Origin: Myxococcales bacterium
GTDB lineage: Bacteria > Myxococcota_A > Polyangia > Polyangiales > Ga0077539
Length of the DNA stretch: 64,000 nt
Reading direction: 5' to 3'
NCBI GenBank assembly: GCA_013298625.1
Contig: JAAFIF010000031.1
Location: forward strand, 1 to 64,000
Part shown: positions 8,623 through 17,416 of the stretch, piece after piece
Layout of the letters: each line of letters starts with the position of its first letter
Position numbering within the stretch: position 1 is the stretch's first letter
The notes under the pieces: model-generated
Databases searched by the model: none
The model's input: the letters and a program-made list of their open reading frames with translations, nothing else
Told to the model about the DNA's origin: nothing
Program-made: the position numbers and the translations under genes

Positions 8623-11130
8623 TCAGCGAACGAAGCGGCTGCGGCCCTCGCGCTCCCACCACTCGCGGTACTGCTGCTGCGCGCGGTCGCGCTCGCGGCG
8701 CGGGAGGTTGAAGTAGTAGCCCACGAAGATGCCCGAGAGCTTCTTCAGCTCTTCGCCAGCCTCGTGTCGCACGTTGGAGTCGTCGTGCACGAGCGCTTCG
8801 ATGAGCCACTCGATGCGGTGTCGCCCGGCCGCGCGCTCCCACCACTCGCGCCACGCTCGCGCATCCTCGCCGAAGTCTTGCCGCGCGAGCACGACCAGGG
8901 CGCGCTGCGAGAGCGAACGAACGGAGGGCTCACTGTCGTTGAGGCCCGTGAGCAGCGCGGGGATCGCCTCGCTGTCGCGAAGGTCGGCGAGCGCTTGCGC
9001 GGCGAGGCGTCGGCGCTCGACGGGCACGGTCGCGTCCGAGAGCGTGCTGCGAAGCGAGCGCAACACGCGCTCGAACTCGGAGAGCTTTCGGTACGCGCGC
9101 AGGGACTCGAGCGCGATGCGACGCGTTGGCGCGTCGGCGTCGAACAAGCGTGCTCCCAACCGCGGAAGCGCCGCAGGAAACACCACTTCGCCGAGGCAGA
9201 GCGTGGCGTAGTAGCGCTGCTCGGGGTCGACCGACTCGAGCTGATCGCTGAGCTTGTTGGCGGCGGCGTGTCGAAACATCACCACGAGCCTGAGCAGCGG
9301 GCCGACTTCGGCGGCGCGCGGCACCCTCGAGCGCGGCTCCGATCGATCATGCTGCGTCGGGCCAGGAAAGTACCGAAACACCGCGTCGAGCGAGCTCTCG
9401 CCGAGCGCGACGAGCTGCTCAGCAGTGCTGTCCGAGAGCGCGGAGGTGCGCACGACTTCGGCGACGAGCTTGAGCGCGTTGACCTCGTCTGCGCCGTCCG
9501 CCGGCTTGGGGGGCGGGATCGATCCGCCGCGCGCAGGGAGCGGCCCGATGACGTCGACCGAGACAGGGACGCGGCCGCCGTGAACGAAGCGACCGCTTCC
9601 TTCGGGCGCGCGCAGCCCGCGTCGGGTCACCTCGGGGTCGCTGTTGAACGCGACTTCGCCGGGCGACGAATCGAGCGCAGACGCGGCGGGGCCCTCGGTT
9701 TGCGGCGGTTCGACGGCGGGCTCGACGCTCACAGCTTCGGAAGCAGACGCGACTTCGGGCTGTTGCGGCGTCGCTTCAGGTTCGACCGAAGGAGCGGGCT
9801 CCTCGACGCGCTCGGCGTCGGGCGCGGGGACTGGATCCGACGGGCGCGCGGCGAGCGCGCGCAGCGATTGAACGCCGCGCTGTTCAGCGACGCGGCGCGC
9901 GATGGCGCCGACGGTGACGCGGGTGGCGTCGACGGCGGGCCCGCCCTTGCGGGCTTTGCGCTCGCGGATGAGCCGCTCGAACGCGTTTGCTGCGTGACCG
10001 CAGATCGCGACGACCTCGTCGAGCGCGGCGAGGTCGAGGACGTCCGGTCCGTGGTCGGCCCAGACCATGAGCACGACGCGACCGCCGATGTGAATGGGGA
10101 CGAGCGCGACGGCGCGGGCGCTGTCGCGGCCGAGGTCGCTGCGCACGACGGCGTCGGTGCCGGTGTTGGACACGGCGCCGACGATGGGCGCTCCGCGCTC
10201 GCGCAGCGCGCGAAACGAGCTCGGGCTATCGAGCGGAACAGCGATGCGCCGCACCATCGTCGCAGGCAGCCCGTCGCCGCGCGCGTCGAGCCCTTCGGCG
10301 ACGTCGCCTTGCACGACGAAGAGCGCGACGTAGCGCAGGCGCTCTGCGGCGAAATCGAGGACGCGGGAGAGGATCGCGTCGCGGTCTTGCGCCGTGTCGA
10401 TCTGTCGAAGGATCTCTTCTCGCGACGTGCGCTCGTGCGCTGGGGCCGCCGGCGGATGATCGCTGCGCGACGACGCTTCGCCGGGCGCGGGCGCGTCGCT
10501 CTCTCGCGAGGCGCTGTCTTCGTCTTCGTCTTCGTCGTCGACGATCGCAGAGAGCGCAGAGAGCGCAGAGAGCACCGCGGTCTTGACCTTCACGCCGCCG
10601 GCGGAGCGCGCGGGCTGCGCGTGCTCGTCGGCAGCGGGCGCGACGGGCGCGACGAACGTCCCGCTCGCGAGGCGATCGGCGAGGCGACGGAGCCTGGGCG
10701 ACAGCTCGCTGCCGTAGTGCCGCGCGAGCGCCCACGCGAGGCGAAAGCCCAGCGTCGAGCGCAGCGACAGCGGCATCTTTGCGGCGCTCTCGAGGCTGGC
10801 GCGCGCCGCTTCGGACGGCGGGTCGACGACGGCCACGACGAGCACGCCGTCTTCGATGCGCAACGGCAACACACGAAACGACTCGCACTGCAGGCGGTCG
10901 AGCCGCGCGAGCGCGGCGGCGTCTGCGTTTGCGAGCTCTGCGCGCGTCGCCGGAGCAAGCTCGACCATCTTGGCGCGATATCGAGTGAGGGCCTCTTCGG
11001 AAATGGCCTGCACGTCGAGCAGGTTGCTCTCGAGGTCGCCTCCGTTGAGCACCTGTCGCTGAATCGCCTCGTCGAGTTTGTGCGGCGGCACCGCATGCTC
11101 ACGCGCGAGCAGGGCGGACAGCGTGGTCAT
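8623..11130 (-). CDS. MshEN (GspE N-terminal)-GAF-like-HEAT repeat protein
   Basis: An 835-residue cytosolic multidomain protein. Residues 1-150 resemble the MshEN / type II secretion ATPase N-terminal domain (LLDVQAISEEALTRY and LPLRIEDGVLVVAVVDPP), a module that in some proteins binds cyclic-di-GMP. An acidic linker (DDEDEDED, about 200) follows. Residues about 235-400 look like a GAF-type sensor domain (DAILSRVLDFAAERLRYVALFVV). A disordered Pro/Glu/Val region (about 420-540) leads to C-terminal HEAT-like helical repeats (about 590-820) with YRxWWER-type ends. No ATPase motifs are present, so it is not a secretion motor. It is last in a minus-strand run after rsmE and may be a signalling scaffold. 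The function is inferred only from domain resemblance. Confidence 0.8.
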   Translation of the reverse strand: MTTLSALLAREHAVPPHKLDEAIQRQVLNGGDLESNLLDVQAISEEALTRYRAKMVELAPATRAELANADAAALARLDRLQCESFRVLPLRIEDGVLVVAVVDPPSEAARASLESAAKMPLSLRSTLGFRLAWALARHYGSELSPRLRRLADRLASGTFVAPVAPAADEHAQPARSAGGVKVKTAVLSALSALSAIVDDEDEDEDSASRESDAPAPGEASSRSDHPPAAPAHERTSREEILRQIDTAQDRDAILSRVLDFAAERLRYVALFVVQGDVAEGLDARGDGLPATMVRRIAVPLDSPSSFRALRERGAPIVGAVSNTGTDAVVRSDLGRDSARAVALVPIHIGGRVVLMVWADHGPDVLDLAALDEVVAICGHAANAFERLIRERKARKGGPAVDATRVTVGAIARRVAEQRGVQSLRALAARPSDPVPAPDAERVEEPAPSVEPEATPQQPEVASASEAVSVEPAVEPPQTEGPAASALDSSPGEVAFNSDPEVTRRGLRAPEGSGRFVHGGRVPVSVDVIGPLPARGGSIPPPKPADGADEVNALKLVAEVVRTSALSDSTAEQLVALGESSLDAVFRYFPGPTQHDRSEPRSRVPRAAEVGPLLRLVVMFRHAAANKLSDQLESVDPEQRYYATLCLGEVVFPAALPRLGARLFDADAPTRRIALESLRAYRKLSEFERVLRSLRSTLSDATVPVERRRLAAQALADLRDSEAIPALLTGLNDSEPSVRSLSQRALVVLARQDFGEDARAWREWWERAAGRHRIEWLIEALVHDDSNVRHEAGEELKKLSGIFVGYYFNLPRRERDRAQQQYREWWEREGRSRFVR

Positions 11131-11175
11131 TTGTCCATTCAGGTATTAGCGCGTTCTCGCGCGAGAGGGGAAGCA

Positions 11176-11955
11176 CTACTCGTCAGTTCGTGAGCCATCG
11201 CCCACGAGCGCCGAGGCGACGGCGACAAAGGCCGCGGCGGCGTGCTCGGTGCGCAGGATGCGTCGGCCGAACGAGACGCGGTCGAAGCCCGCTTCGACGG
11301 CGATTCGACGCTCTTCGTCGCTCAGGCCCCCCTCTGGGCCGACGAGCACGGCGAGGGGCGACGAGCGAGCCGCCGAGCGCTCGATCCAACGGCGGACGGG
11401 CTCTCCGCCGGACTCGTCCGCGACGCATCCGACCAGCCCGACGGCCCGCGCGCGGTCGAGCGCGGCGACGAGCGTTCGGAGCGGCTCGACGTCGAGGAGG
11501 TCCGCGCGACCGCATTGTTCGCTGGCGCTCACGGAGACGGCGGCGAGGTGCGCGCGCTGCGCTTCAGCGCGGGCGGCGTCGGGCCGCGCGACGCTTCGCT
11601 CGCATTGAACGGGCCACACCGCGACCGCGCCGAGCTCGCCGCACGCGCGCACCACGCGCTCGAGCTTGTCGCCCTTGGCAGAGCCCTGCAGGACGTGGAC
11701 GCGCGCGCGGTCTGCGACCACGCCCTCGCGCGGCGCGCCTTCGAGCGTGACCGTCGCGGACAACGAACGTTTGCTCGCGACCAGCTCGGTGAGCGTGGCG
11801 TCTTGTTCGCGGCCGCGACCGTCGAACAAGACGAGCCGAGCGCCGCGATCGAGGCGCAGGACGCGCGCGAGGTGGTGGGTGATCGCTTCAGAGAGCGAGC
11901 GCTCTCCTTCGCCGAGCGCGAGGTCGAGAGAGCACACGCGCACGCGCGGAGCCAA
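11176..11955 (-). CDS. rsmE: 16S rRNA (uracil(1498)-N(3))-methyltransferase
   Basis: SPOUT-class methyltransferase that modifies U1498 of 16S rRNA in the assembled 30S subunit. The 259-residue protein has an N-terminal PUA-like domain (HHLARVLRLDRG...LFDGRG) and the knotted C-terminal domain with family motifs SEQCGR, LVGPEGGLSDEE and FGRRILRTEHAAA, the usual RILRTETA region with His in place of Thr. It starts 19 bp after the prmA stop, a common prmA-rsmE pairing in bacteria, so the two are almost certainly co-transcribed. Length is normal and nothing is missing. Confidence 0.93.
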   Translation of the reverse strand: MAPRVRVCSLDLALGEGERSLSEAITHHLARVLRLDRGARLVLFDGRGREQDATLTELVASKRSLSATVTLEGAPREGVVADRARVHVLQGSAKGDKLERVVRACGELGAVAVWPVQCERSVARPDAARAEAQRAHLAAVSVSASEQCGRADLLDVEPLRTLVAALDRARAVGLVGCVADESGGEPVRRWIERSAARSSPLAVLVGPEGGLSDEERRIAVEAGFDRVSFGRRILRTEHAAAAFVAVASALVGDGSRTDE

Positions 11956-11974
11956 CGCGATGCCCCTGCCGCGC

Positions 11975-12835
11975 TCAGCGCTCGACGCGCACGAGCTCGG
12001 GCGCGACCCAGTCGCCCATCTGCTCGCAGCGCTCCAAGCGAAATCCCAGCGGAATATACGCGGCGACGACGTCGTCGCGCTGCGTGGCGAGCACGCCCGA
12101 GAGGACGAGCGCGCCGCCCTCCGCCACGAGCGCTGCGATCTTGGCGGCCAGTGGGATGAGCACGACGGCTTCGATGTTGGCGAGCACGAGCGAGGCGGTC
12201 GCGTCGATGACGTCCGTCGAGCCCACGCGCGCGTCGATGCGATCGCCGAGCGACAAGAGGGCGGCGTTGTTGTTGGTGACCTCGATGCTCTCGGCGTCGA
12301 TGTCGCAGAGGATCGCGCGCGCTGCGCCGATGCGCAGGGCGGCGAACGCCAGGATGCCCGAGCCGCAGCCCACGTCGATCACCAGCGGCAACGAGCGCCC
12401 CTCGAGCCTGCGCTCGAGCGCGGCGGCGGCGAGCGCCGTCGAGGCGTGCTGGCCTGTGCCGAACGCGCGGCCGGGATCCAAGCGAAGGACGACGTCTCCG
12501 GGCTCGGGAGCGGGCTCCATCCACGACGGGACCACGAGGATGCGCTGGCCGAGGCGCATGGGCTGCCAGTGCGCCTTCCACGCGTCGGCCCAGTCGTCGC
12601 CGATCACCCACTCGAGCCGCGCGTCCGCGCCGAGGTCGTCGAGCGCCTCGCGCGCCGCGGCTTCGTCGGAGAAGCTCGCGACCAGCGTCACGCCCTTCGC
12701 GCCGCCTTTTTGCAGCGTGCTCGCGTCGCGCTGCTCGATGCCGTCCGCGCCGAGAAGCAAGAGCCGTCCATTGATCCCGTCGGCGTCCTCGGGGCTGCAC
12801 TCGACGTGCACTTGAGCAAAACGAGACTCGGTCAT
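11975..12835 (-). CDS. prmA: Ribosomal protein L11 methyltransferase
   Basis: Class I SAM-dependent enzyme that trimethylates ribosomal protein L11. The 286-residue protein has the N-terminal L11-recognition domain, then DPGRAFGTGQHAST, the SAM-binding DVGCGSGILAFAAL and the LVLANIEA motif replacing NPPY-type catalytic residues, all characteristic of PrmA. It begins 13 bp after the upstream TPR gene stop and runs into rsmE, so it lies inside a ribosome-modification part of the minus-strand operon. Start ATG 12835 gives the expected N-terminal length. Confidence 0.93.
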   Translation of the reverse strand: MTESRFAQVHVECSPEDADGINGRLLLLGADGIEQRDASTLQKGGAKGVTLVASFSDEAAAREALDDLGADARLEWVIGDDWADAWKAHWQPMRLGQRILVVPSWMEPAPEPGDVVLRLDPGRAFGTGQHASTALAAAALERRLEGRSLPLVIDVGCGSGILAFAALRIGAARAILCDIDAESIEVTNNNAALLSLGDRIDARVGSTDVIDATASLVLANIEAVVLIPLAAKIAALVAEGGALVLSGVLATQRDDVVAAYIPLGFRLERCEQMGDWVAPELVRVER

Positions 12836-12848
12836 TTTGAAATCGTGT

Positions 12849-13739
12849 TCAGTTTCCGACGACGTTGATGTTGAGCGTGGCGGGCTGGCTGCCAGAGGCG
12901 CTCACGACGCCGATCACGATGCCCGTGACCGCGCCAGCGACGAGCACTCCGCCGCCGACCCACACCCACCACGGGATTCCTCCGGGCTCGGGAACAGCGA
13001 TGCGGAGCGGCGCAAACGCGTCGCCGCGCGCCTGCACGGGGACGCCCGTCCCGTCGACGGCCTCGAAGTAGTACTCGACGAGCGGCGGTCGCACGGCGTC
13101 GCCCGGCAGCGTGACGGCGTAGCCGCCAGCGGGGTCGACGCGCGCGTCGATGCGGCGAAAGATGCCCGAGTTGTTGTGGCGATACGCGAGCACGAGTCGC
13201 GAGTGACGATTGCCCGGGTCGACGACGTTGGCCGTGAGCGCGACGGGCCGCCCGCGCTGCTGCTGAGGCGGCGAGCGGTGCTCGATGCGAACCTCCGTGA
13301 GCGGCGCGGCGACGGGCGTCGCGGTCCCGCCGGTGGTGCTGGCGGGTCGAACGACTCCCGGACGACCTTCGCCCTCCCACCGCTCGCGGGCGCGCGTGAA
13401 AAACTGCTGCACGCGGGGCGAGATGTCCTGCGACGGCTGTCGCTCGGGGTCGCGCGCGAGCACGAGCCGCCACGCTCCTTCGGCCTCGTCGTTGCGCTGA
13501 AGCGCCTGGTACGAGTACGCGAGCATTTCGTAGATGCGAAGCTCGTCTTGCGGTGAGTTGCCGGGACGAATAATCGCCGCAGACAGCGTCTGCACGGCCT
13601 CTTCGTAGTGCAGCTCGTCGTACTGACGCTGACCGATTTGAATCAGGTTGCGCTGCCCCGACTGCGCGAGCGCCGGGGCGCCAGCGAGCAGCGAAGAGAG
13701 AGCGACAGCGGCGGCGAATCCGTGCAGTGCGATGCGCAT
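12849..13739 (-). CDS. Exported TPR-containing membrane-anchored protein
   Basis: A 296-residue envelope protein. A cleavable signal peptide (residues 1-25, ending ALAQ) is followed by a short TPR-like helical region (about 30-100: QYDELHYEEAVQTLSAAI, YEMLAYSYQALQRNDEAEGAW). The middle region (about 150-255) looks beta-rich and immunoglobulin-like, with a QQQRGRPVALTANVVDP strand. A Gly/Val-rich transmembrane helix (about 262-285) sits near the C-terminus, leaving a short tail. Proteins of this shape are frequent in myxobacteria next to PEGA-domain kinases, which is the case here: a PEGA kinase lies 46 bp upstream on the same strand. The specific role is unknown. Confidence 0.75.
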   Translation of the reverse strand: MRIALHGFAAAVALSSLLAGAPALAQSGQRNLIQIGQRQYDELHYEEAVQTLSAAIIRPGNSPQDELRIYEMLAYSYQALQRNDEAEGAWRLVLARDPERQPSQDISPRVQQFFTRARERWEGEGRPGVVRPASTTGGTATPVAAPLTEVRIEHRSPPQQQRGRPVALTANVVDPGNRHSRLVLAYRHNNSGIFRRIDARVDPAGGYAVTLPGDAVRPPLVEYYFEAVDGTGVPVQARGDAFAPLRIAVPEPGGIPWWVWVGGGVLVAGAVTGIVIGVVSASGSQPATLNINVVGN

Positions 13740-13785
13740 GAGCGACGCGATCGTACAACGCCTATGGCTCAGGCCGCCGCAATTT

Positions 13786-15408
13786 TTAGCGCTCCAATCG
13801 GATCTCGTCGCCGCCTGCGTTGGTCGTGCTCGCCGGTCCGTGAGGCGTCGTGGTCGCCGGCCCTGTGCGTCGAGCGTTGGTGCTCTGCGTCGAGCGACGG
13901 GTGCCGTTGGCGGCGTTGCTGTTGCCGTTGTTCGGCGCGAGCTCGGCCGTGAGCGCGGCCACGACGGTCACGCGCTCGGCGACCGGGCGCTGCTCGAACG
14001 CGTACGGCGCATAGCCCTGCAAGAGCACTTCGAAGCGCCGCGCGATGCCGGTGGAGTCGATGGCGACCTCGAGCGGGGTCGTTCCGAGAACGAGGCCGTT
14101 TTCGCGCACGGCGGCGCCAGCGGGGGTCGACTCGACGCGCAGCACGCCGCGGGTGTTCGCAGCGCCGTTGGGCGTCGTGGCGGGCGTCGAGGGATCTGCC
14201 ACAGGCCTGGCGGTCGGCGCGCGATTCGCGTCCGTCGCGCTGTTGTTGTCCCGCGCGCCCGAACGTCCGAAGCCCACGACCGCGAGCGCGACGACGCCCA
14301 CCGCAGCGAACGCGCTCGCGACCAAGATCAACGCCGTTGGCTTCTTCTTCGTCTGCGCGGGGACCGCGGTCGAGACCGACGTGCCGGCGATGGTTCCGCT
14401 CAGCTCGGTGACGAGCACCAAGGGCCCCGTCGGCGAGGGAATCGCCGCTGCCAACCGGGGGTCCTTCATCGCCCCAGACTGACTGCGGCTCGCGACCGTG
14501 ACGTCTCCACGAAACGAAGCCGCGACGTCGCGCAGCGCGGCCACGACCGCCTCGGCGTCGGCGAAGCGAGCGGCGGGGTTCTTCTCGAGCAAGCGCCGCA
14601 CGATCGCCTCGAGCGCAGGGCTCACATCGACGGTCGGGTTCTTCTCGCGCATCCACGGGACGGGCGCGTTGATGTGCTTGACCAGCACGTCCATCGCCGC
14701 CTTGCCGTCGAACGGCGTCGCGCCGCTGAGACACTGAAACAAGATCACGCCCAGCGCATAGAGATCGCAGCGATGATCGATGGGGCCCGCCGACACCTGC
14801 TCGGGCGCCATGTACCTGGGCGACCCCAAGAACGTGCCCTCTTGCGTGATGTCCTCGCGAAGCTCTCCCTCGAGCTGCTTGACCAGCCCGAAGTCCAAGA
14901 TCTTGACCGCGGATCCGCCCTCGTCGCTCGGCACCAGCATCACGTTGGCCGGCTTCAGATCACGGTGCACGAGCCCCGCGCGATGCGCCGCGCGCAGCCC
15001 GCGCGCGATCTCGATGGCGATCGCGACGGCGTCGACCGCGGGCATGGGCGTCGGGCCGCGCTGCAGTCTTCGATGCAGCGTCTCGCCTTCGAGCAGCTCC
15101 ATCACCAGGTAGAACCGCGCCCCGTCGTCGCTCTCGACGCGACCGTAGTCGTGCACGGTGATGACGTTCGGGTGCGCGAGCTTCGCGCTGAGCGACGCTT
15201 CGAGAAAGAACCGCCGCTCGACGGCGGGGTCCGCGTCGCGGTGGCCCGGAGATGCGTCGAGGACCTTCACGGCCACCGAGCGGCCGAGGGCCACTTGTTC
15301 GGCGCGGTAGACCTTTCCCATGCCGCCTGCGCCGATGCGGGCGACGAGCCGGTACTTGCCGTCGATGAGTTGACCAAGAAGCGGATCGTCGGTGTTGGGA
15401 GCGGCCAC
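13786..15408 (-). CDS. Transmembrane Ser/Thr protein kinase with C-terminal PEGA domain
   Basis: Membrane-anchored eukaryotic-like kinase of 540 residues. The kinase domain (about 18-285) has GAGGMGKVY, SVAVKVL (ATP lysine), VHRDLKPANVM, DFGLVK and GSPRYMAPEQ, all intact. A juxtamembrane Ser/Thr-rich segment precedes a single transmembrane helix (about 335-355, ALILVASAFAAVGVVALAV). The exported part contains a PEGA domain (about 405-475, GVLRVESTPAGAAVRENG to AELAP), a small beta fold often on surface or periplasmic proteins, and ends in an Asn/Thr-rich tail. It is the first gene of a minus-strand run with a TPR protein, prmA and rsmE. The PEGA domain may sense cell-wall or envelope state, which is inference. 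Confidence 0.92.
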   Translation of the reverse strand: MAAPNTDDPLLGQLIDGKYRLVARIGAGGMGKVYRAEQVALGRSVAVKVLDASPGHRDADPAVERRFFLEASLSAKLAHPNVITVHDYGRVESDDGARFYLVMELLEGETLHRRLQRGPTPMPAVDAVAIAIEIARGLRAAHRAGLVHRDLKPANVMLVPSDEGGSAVKILDFGLVKQLEGELREDITQEGTFLGSPRYMAPEQVSAGPIDHRCDLYALGVILFQCLSGATPFDGKAAMDVLVKHINAPVPWMREKNPTVDVSPALEAIVRRLLEKNPAARFADAEAVVAALRDVAASFRGDVTVASRSQSGAMKDPRLAAAIPSPTGPLVLVTELSGTIAGTSVSTAVPAQTKKKPTALILVASAFAAVGVVALAVVGFGRSGARDNNSATDANRAPTARPVADPSTPATTPNGAANTRGVLRVESTPAGAAVRENGLVLGTTPLEVAIDSTGIARRFEVLLQGYAPYAFEQRPVAERVTVVAALTAELAPNNGNSNAANGTRRSTQSTNARRTGPATTTPHGPASTTNAGGDEIRLER

Positions 15409-15523
15409 GATTGGCGCATCCTACCGCGAAATCCGCGCCCGCACGCCAGCGCGCGCTCGAGCAACGAAGGTTGCGCGCGCAAATCGTCATGCGCTCTGCT
15501 AGTGTCATAGTCGGTCCACAGCC

Positions 15524-16300
15524 GTGACGACGAAGGTTCGCGACCTCGACGAAGAAGCCACCGCGCCCGCGGCGGATTACCTGCGGCTCGCGATGGCGAC
15601 GGAGGACCCGCGCGAGGCCATGCGGCTGGCGCTCGAAGGCATCGCCATCGCTGACGAGGCGGTCGCTCGCGGGGCCGTCGAAGACCCCGAGTCGCGATTG
15701 TTGCTGTTGCGTGAGGTGTTCAAGGCGCACCTGCGGTCGGGCAGACCCCGGTCGGCGCAGGCGATCGCGCGCAAGATGACCCGGCTCGGCGCGCTCGCTG
15801 AAGTGGCTCACGCAGATCTCGGGCGCGCGTGCTCGGCGCTCGGCCGCTTCGAACACGCAGCCCGCTCGTATCGGCTCGCCGCGCGGTTCGCGCCGGCCAA
15901 CCGCCGCGCGACGCACTGGTCTGCGACGGCCATGGCGTTGTGGAACGCGGGGCAACACGACGAGTCCCTCGCCGCCCTCGAGCGCGCCCTTCGCTGGTCC
16001 ACCACCACGAGGCCGCTGCACCGCGCGCAGCACGCCATGGTCGAGATCTCTCGGGGACGACCCGCGCCCGAGCTCGCCGCGATCATCGCCGACCTCGACG
16101 CCTCTCGCGCGGGCGAAGGCTACGGTCGCTTCGTGCTCGGCATGATCGCGCACATGCGAGGAGAGCAGAGCAAAGCGCAGCCGCTGCTCGCGGAGTTCGT
16201 CGCGCGCAACAGCAACGACGCGATGCGCGCGGCGACGCTCGCCGGAGAAATCACGAAGGCCCGCGCGGCGTTGGTCTCTGCGCGCCGCGCGGCGCGCTGA
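15524..16300 (+). CDS. TPR-type helical repeat protein
   Basis: A 258-residue cytosolic protein made of paired helices. TPR-like units are visible around residues 95-130 (AHADLGRACSALGRFEHAARSYRLAARFAPA) and 135-165 (WSATAMALWNAGQHDESLAALERAL). There is no signal peptide. It probably acts as a protein-interaction adaptor; the partner is unknown. GTG 15524 is used. The stop is followed after 9 bp by the TTG start of prepilin peptidase, with the TGAGGAG overlap serving as that gene's ribosome-binding site, so the two genes are likely co-translated and the TPR protein may relate to pilus or secretion assembly. Confidence 0.75.
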   Translation: MTTKVRDLDEEATAPAADYLRLAMATEDPREAMRLALEGIAIADEAVARGAVEDPESRLLLLREVFKAHLRSGRPRSAQAIARKMTRLGALAEVAHADLGRACSALGRFEHAARSYRLAARFAPANRRATHWSATAMALWNAGQHDESLAALERALRWSTTTRPLHRAQHAMVEISRGRPAPELAAIIADLDASRAGEGYGRFVLGMIAHMRGEQSKAQPLLAEFVARNSNDAMRAATLAGEITKARAALVSARRAAR

Positions 16301-16309
16301 GGAGCGACC

Positions 16310-17308
16310 TTGGTCTCGATCGAACTCCCGTCGTGGTTCATCGCGGTGTTCGCGTTTGCGTTTGGCTCGGCGTGGGGCTCGTTCGCCAACGTGGTCGTGT
16401 ACCGCTGGCCGCTCGAGCTCAGCGTCGCGCACCCGCCCTCGCACTGCCCGCTCTGCAAGCACCCCATCCGCGCGTACGACAACGTGCCGGTCTTCGCCTG
16501 GCTCTGGCTCCGCGGAAAGTGCCGCGACTGCCACGCGAAGATCTCTCCGCGCTATCCGTTGATCGAGCTGCTGTTCGGCCTGGCCGCGGTGGCCGTCGCG
16601 TGGCGCACGTTTCGGGGCGACGGCGCGATGATGGCCGCGTGGGCGTCGCTCGCGCACGCGATCGTGCGCTTCTCCGTGGTGTTCGCGCTGGGCGTGGTCG
16701 CGCTGATCGACCTCGAACGAACAGAGGTTCCCAACTGGGTGCTGCTCTTCGCGGTCGCGCCGCTGATCGCAGCGGGCGTGCTGCCGCCGATCGCGCCATC
16801 GGTCGACCTCGTGACGGGGCTCGCGGGCGCAGGCGTCGGCTACTTCGGGCTTCGACTGCTCTTCATCGACGGCGTCAAGCTGCTCATCGGCCGCCCCGGA
16901 ATGGGCCTCGGCGACGCCCACGTGCTGCTCGTCGTCGGCGCCCTGCTCGGGCCCTCGGGGGTGCTCTTCTCCCTCGGCGCAGGAGCGGTGCAGGGCGTGA
17001 TCGCAGCGGCCATCGCAGCGGCGACGGGTCGACGAATCGGCGCCGACGACGTCGACGACGTCGAGGACGAAGACGACGACGAGCTCGACGACCAACACCC
17101 GACCGACGAATCAGAGCCCGAAGAAGCTCCAGTCGAAACGCAAACGCCCACTGACGCAGCGCCTCCCGAGACCGACAGCGCTTCTGGCGAACACAGCCCC
17201 GACGCTCGCTCGCCCATGAAGCTCCCGTTCGCGCCGTTTCTCGGGCTCGCCGCGGTCGAATACCTGCTGGGCGCCGATGTCATCCTCGCGCGATGGCTCG
17301 AGCCCTGA
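16310..17308 (+). CDS. pilD: Type IV prepilin peptidase / N-methyltransferase (A24 family) with acidic insertion
   Basis: Inner-membrane aspartyl protease that cleaves and N-methylates type IV pilin or type II pseudopilin leaders. An N-terminal cytosolic zinc-type module has CPLC (about 44-47) and CRDC (about 69-72). The two catalytic Asp residues lie in VALIDLERTEVPN and GMGLGD, within about seven transmembrane helices. Start is TTG 16310, six bases after a GGAG. Oddly, a hydrophilic insertion of about 55 residues, almost entirely Asp/Glu at first and then Pro/Thr/Glu (about 243-300), separates the last helix (about 305-325) from the rest. This is longer than usual in the family, whose members are mostly 250-290 residues; this one is 332. 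No pilin gene is nearby. Confidence 0.9.
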   Translation: MVSIELPSWFIAVFAFAFGSAWGSFANVVVYRWPLELSVAHPPSHCPLCKHPIRAYDNVPVFAWLWLRGKCRDCHAKISPRYPLIELLFGLAAVAVAWRTFRGDGAMMAAWASLAHAIVRFSVVFALGVVALIDLERTEVPNWVLLFAVAPLIAAGVLPPIAPSVDLVTGLAGAGVGYFGLRLLFIDGVKLLIGRPGMGLGDAHVLLVVGALLGPSGVLFSLGAGAVQGVIAAAIAAATGRRIGADDVDDVEDEDDDELDDQHPTDESEPEEAPVETQTPTDAAPPETDSASGEHSPDARSPMKLPFAPFLGLAAVEYLLGADVILARWLEP

Positions 17309-17391
17309 CCCTGGCGCCGACCTGCGAATCTGAACGCAAGAACAGTGCGATTGCTCATATGTAGGTAGAGCAAGAAGATTCTTTCGCTCGT

Positions 17392-17415
17392 CTGTCTTTT
17401 AAGTTACAAAGACAG
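17392..17415. promoter_or_regulatory. Perfect palindrome next to the tetR start codon, probable operator
   Basis: An 8-bp perfect inverted repeat (CTGTCTTT / AAAGACAG) with an 8-bp AT-rich spacer ends one base before the ATG of the TetR-family gene. A second imperfectly spaced inverted repeat, TTGCTC...GAGCAA, lies at 17351-17373. The whole segment 17330-17416 is markedly AT-rich for this genome. Size, symmetry and position match TetR-family autoregulatory operators, so binding there would block transcription or translation initiation. The assignment to this regulator is inference. Confidence 0.6.
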
Positions 17416-17416
17416 A

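Noticed and set aside
7516..11193. A 1225-codon plus-strand open frame
   Set aside because: It runs out of frame through the 7442-8581 gene and then antisense to the MshEN-HEAT gene. Composition is Arg/Ala-rich shadow sequence with no motifs.
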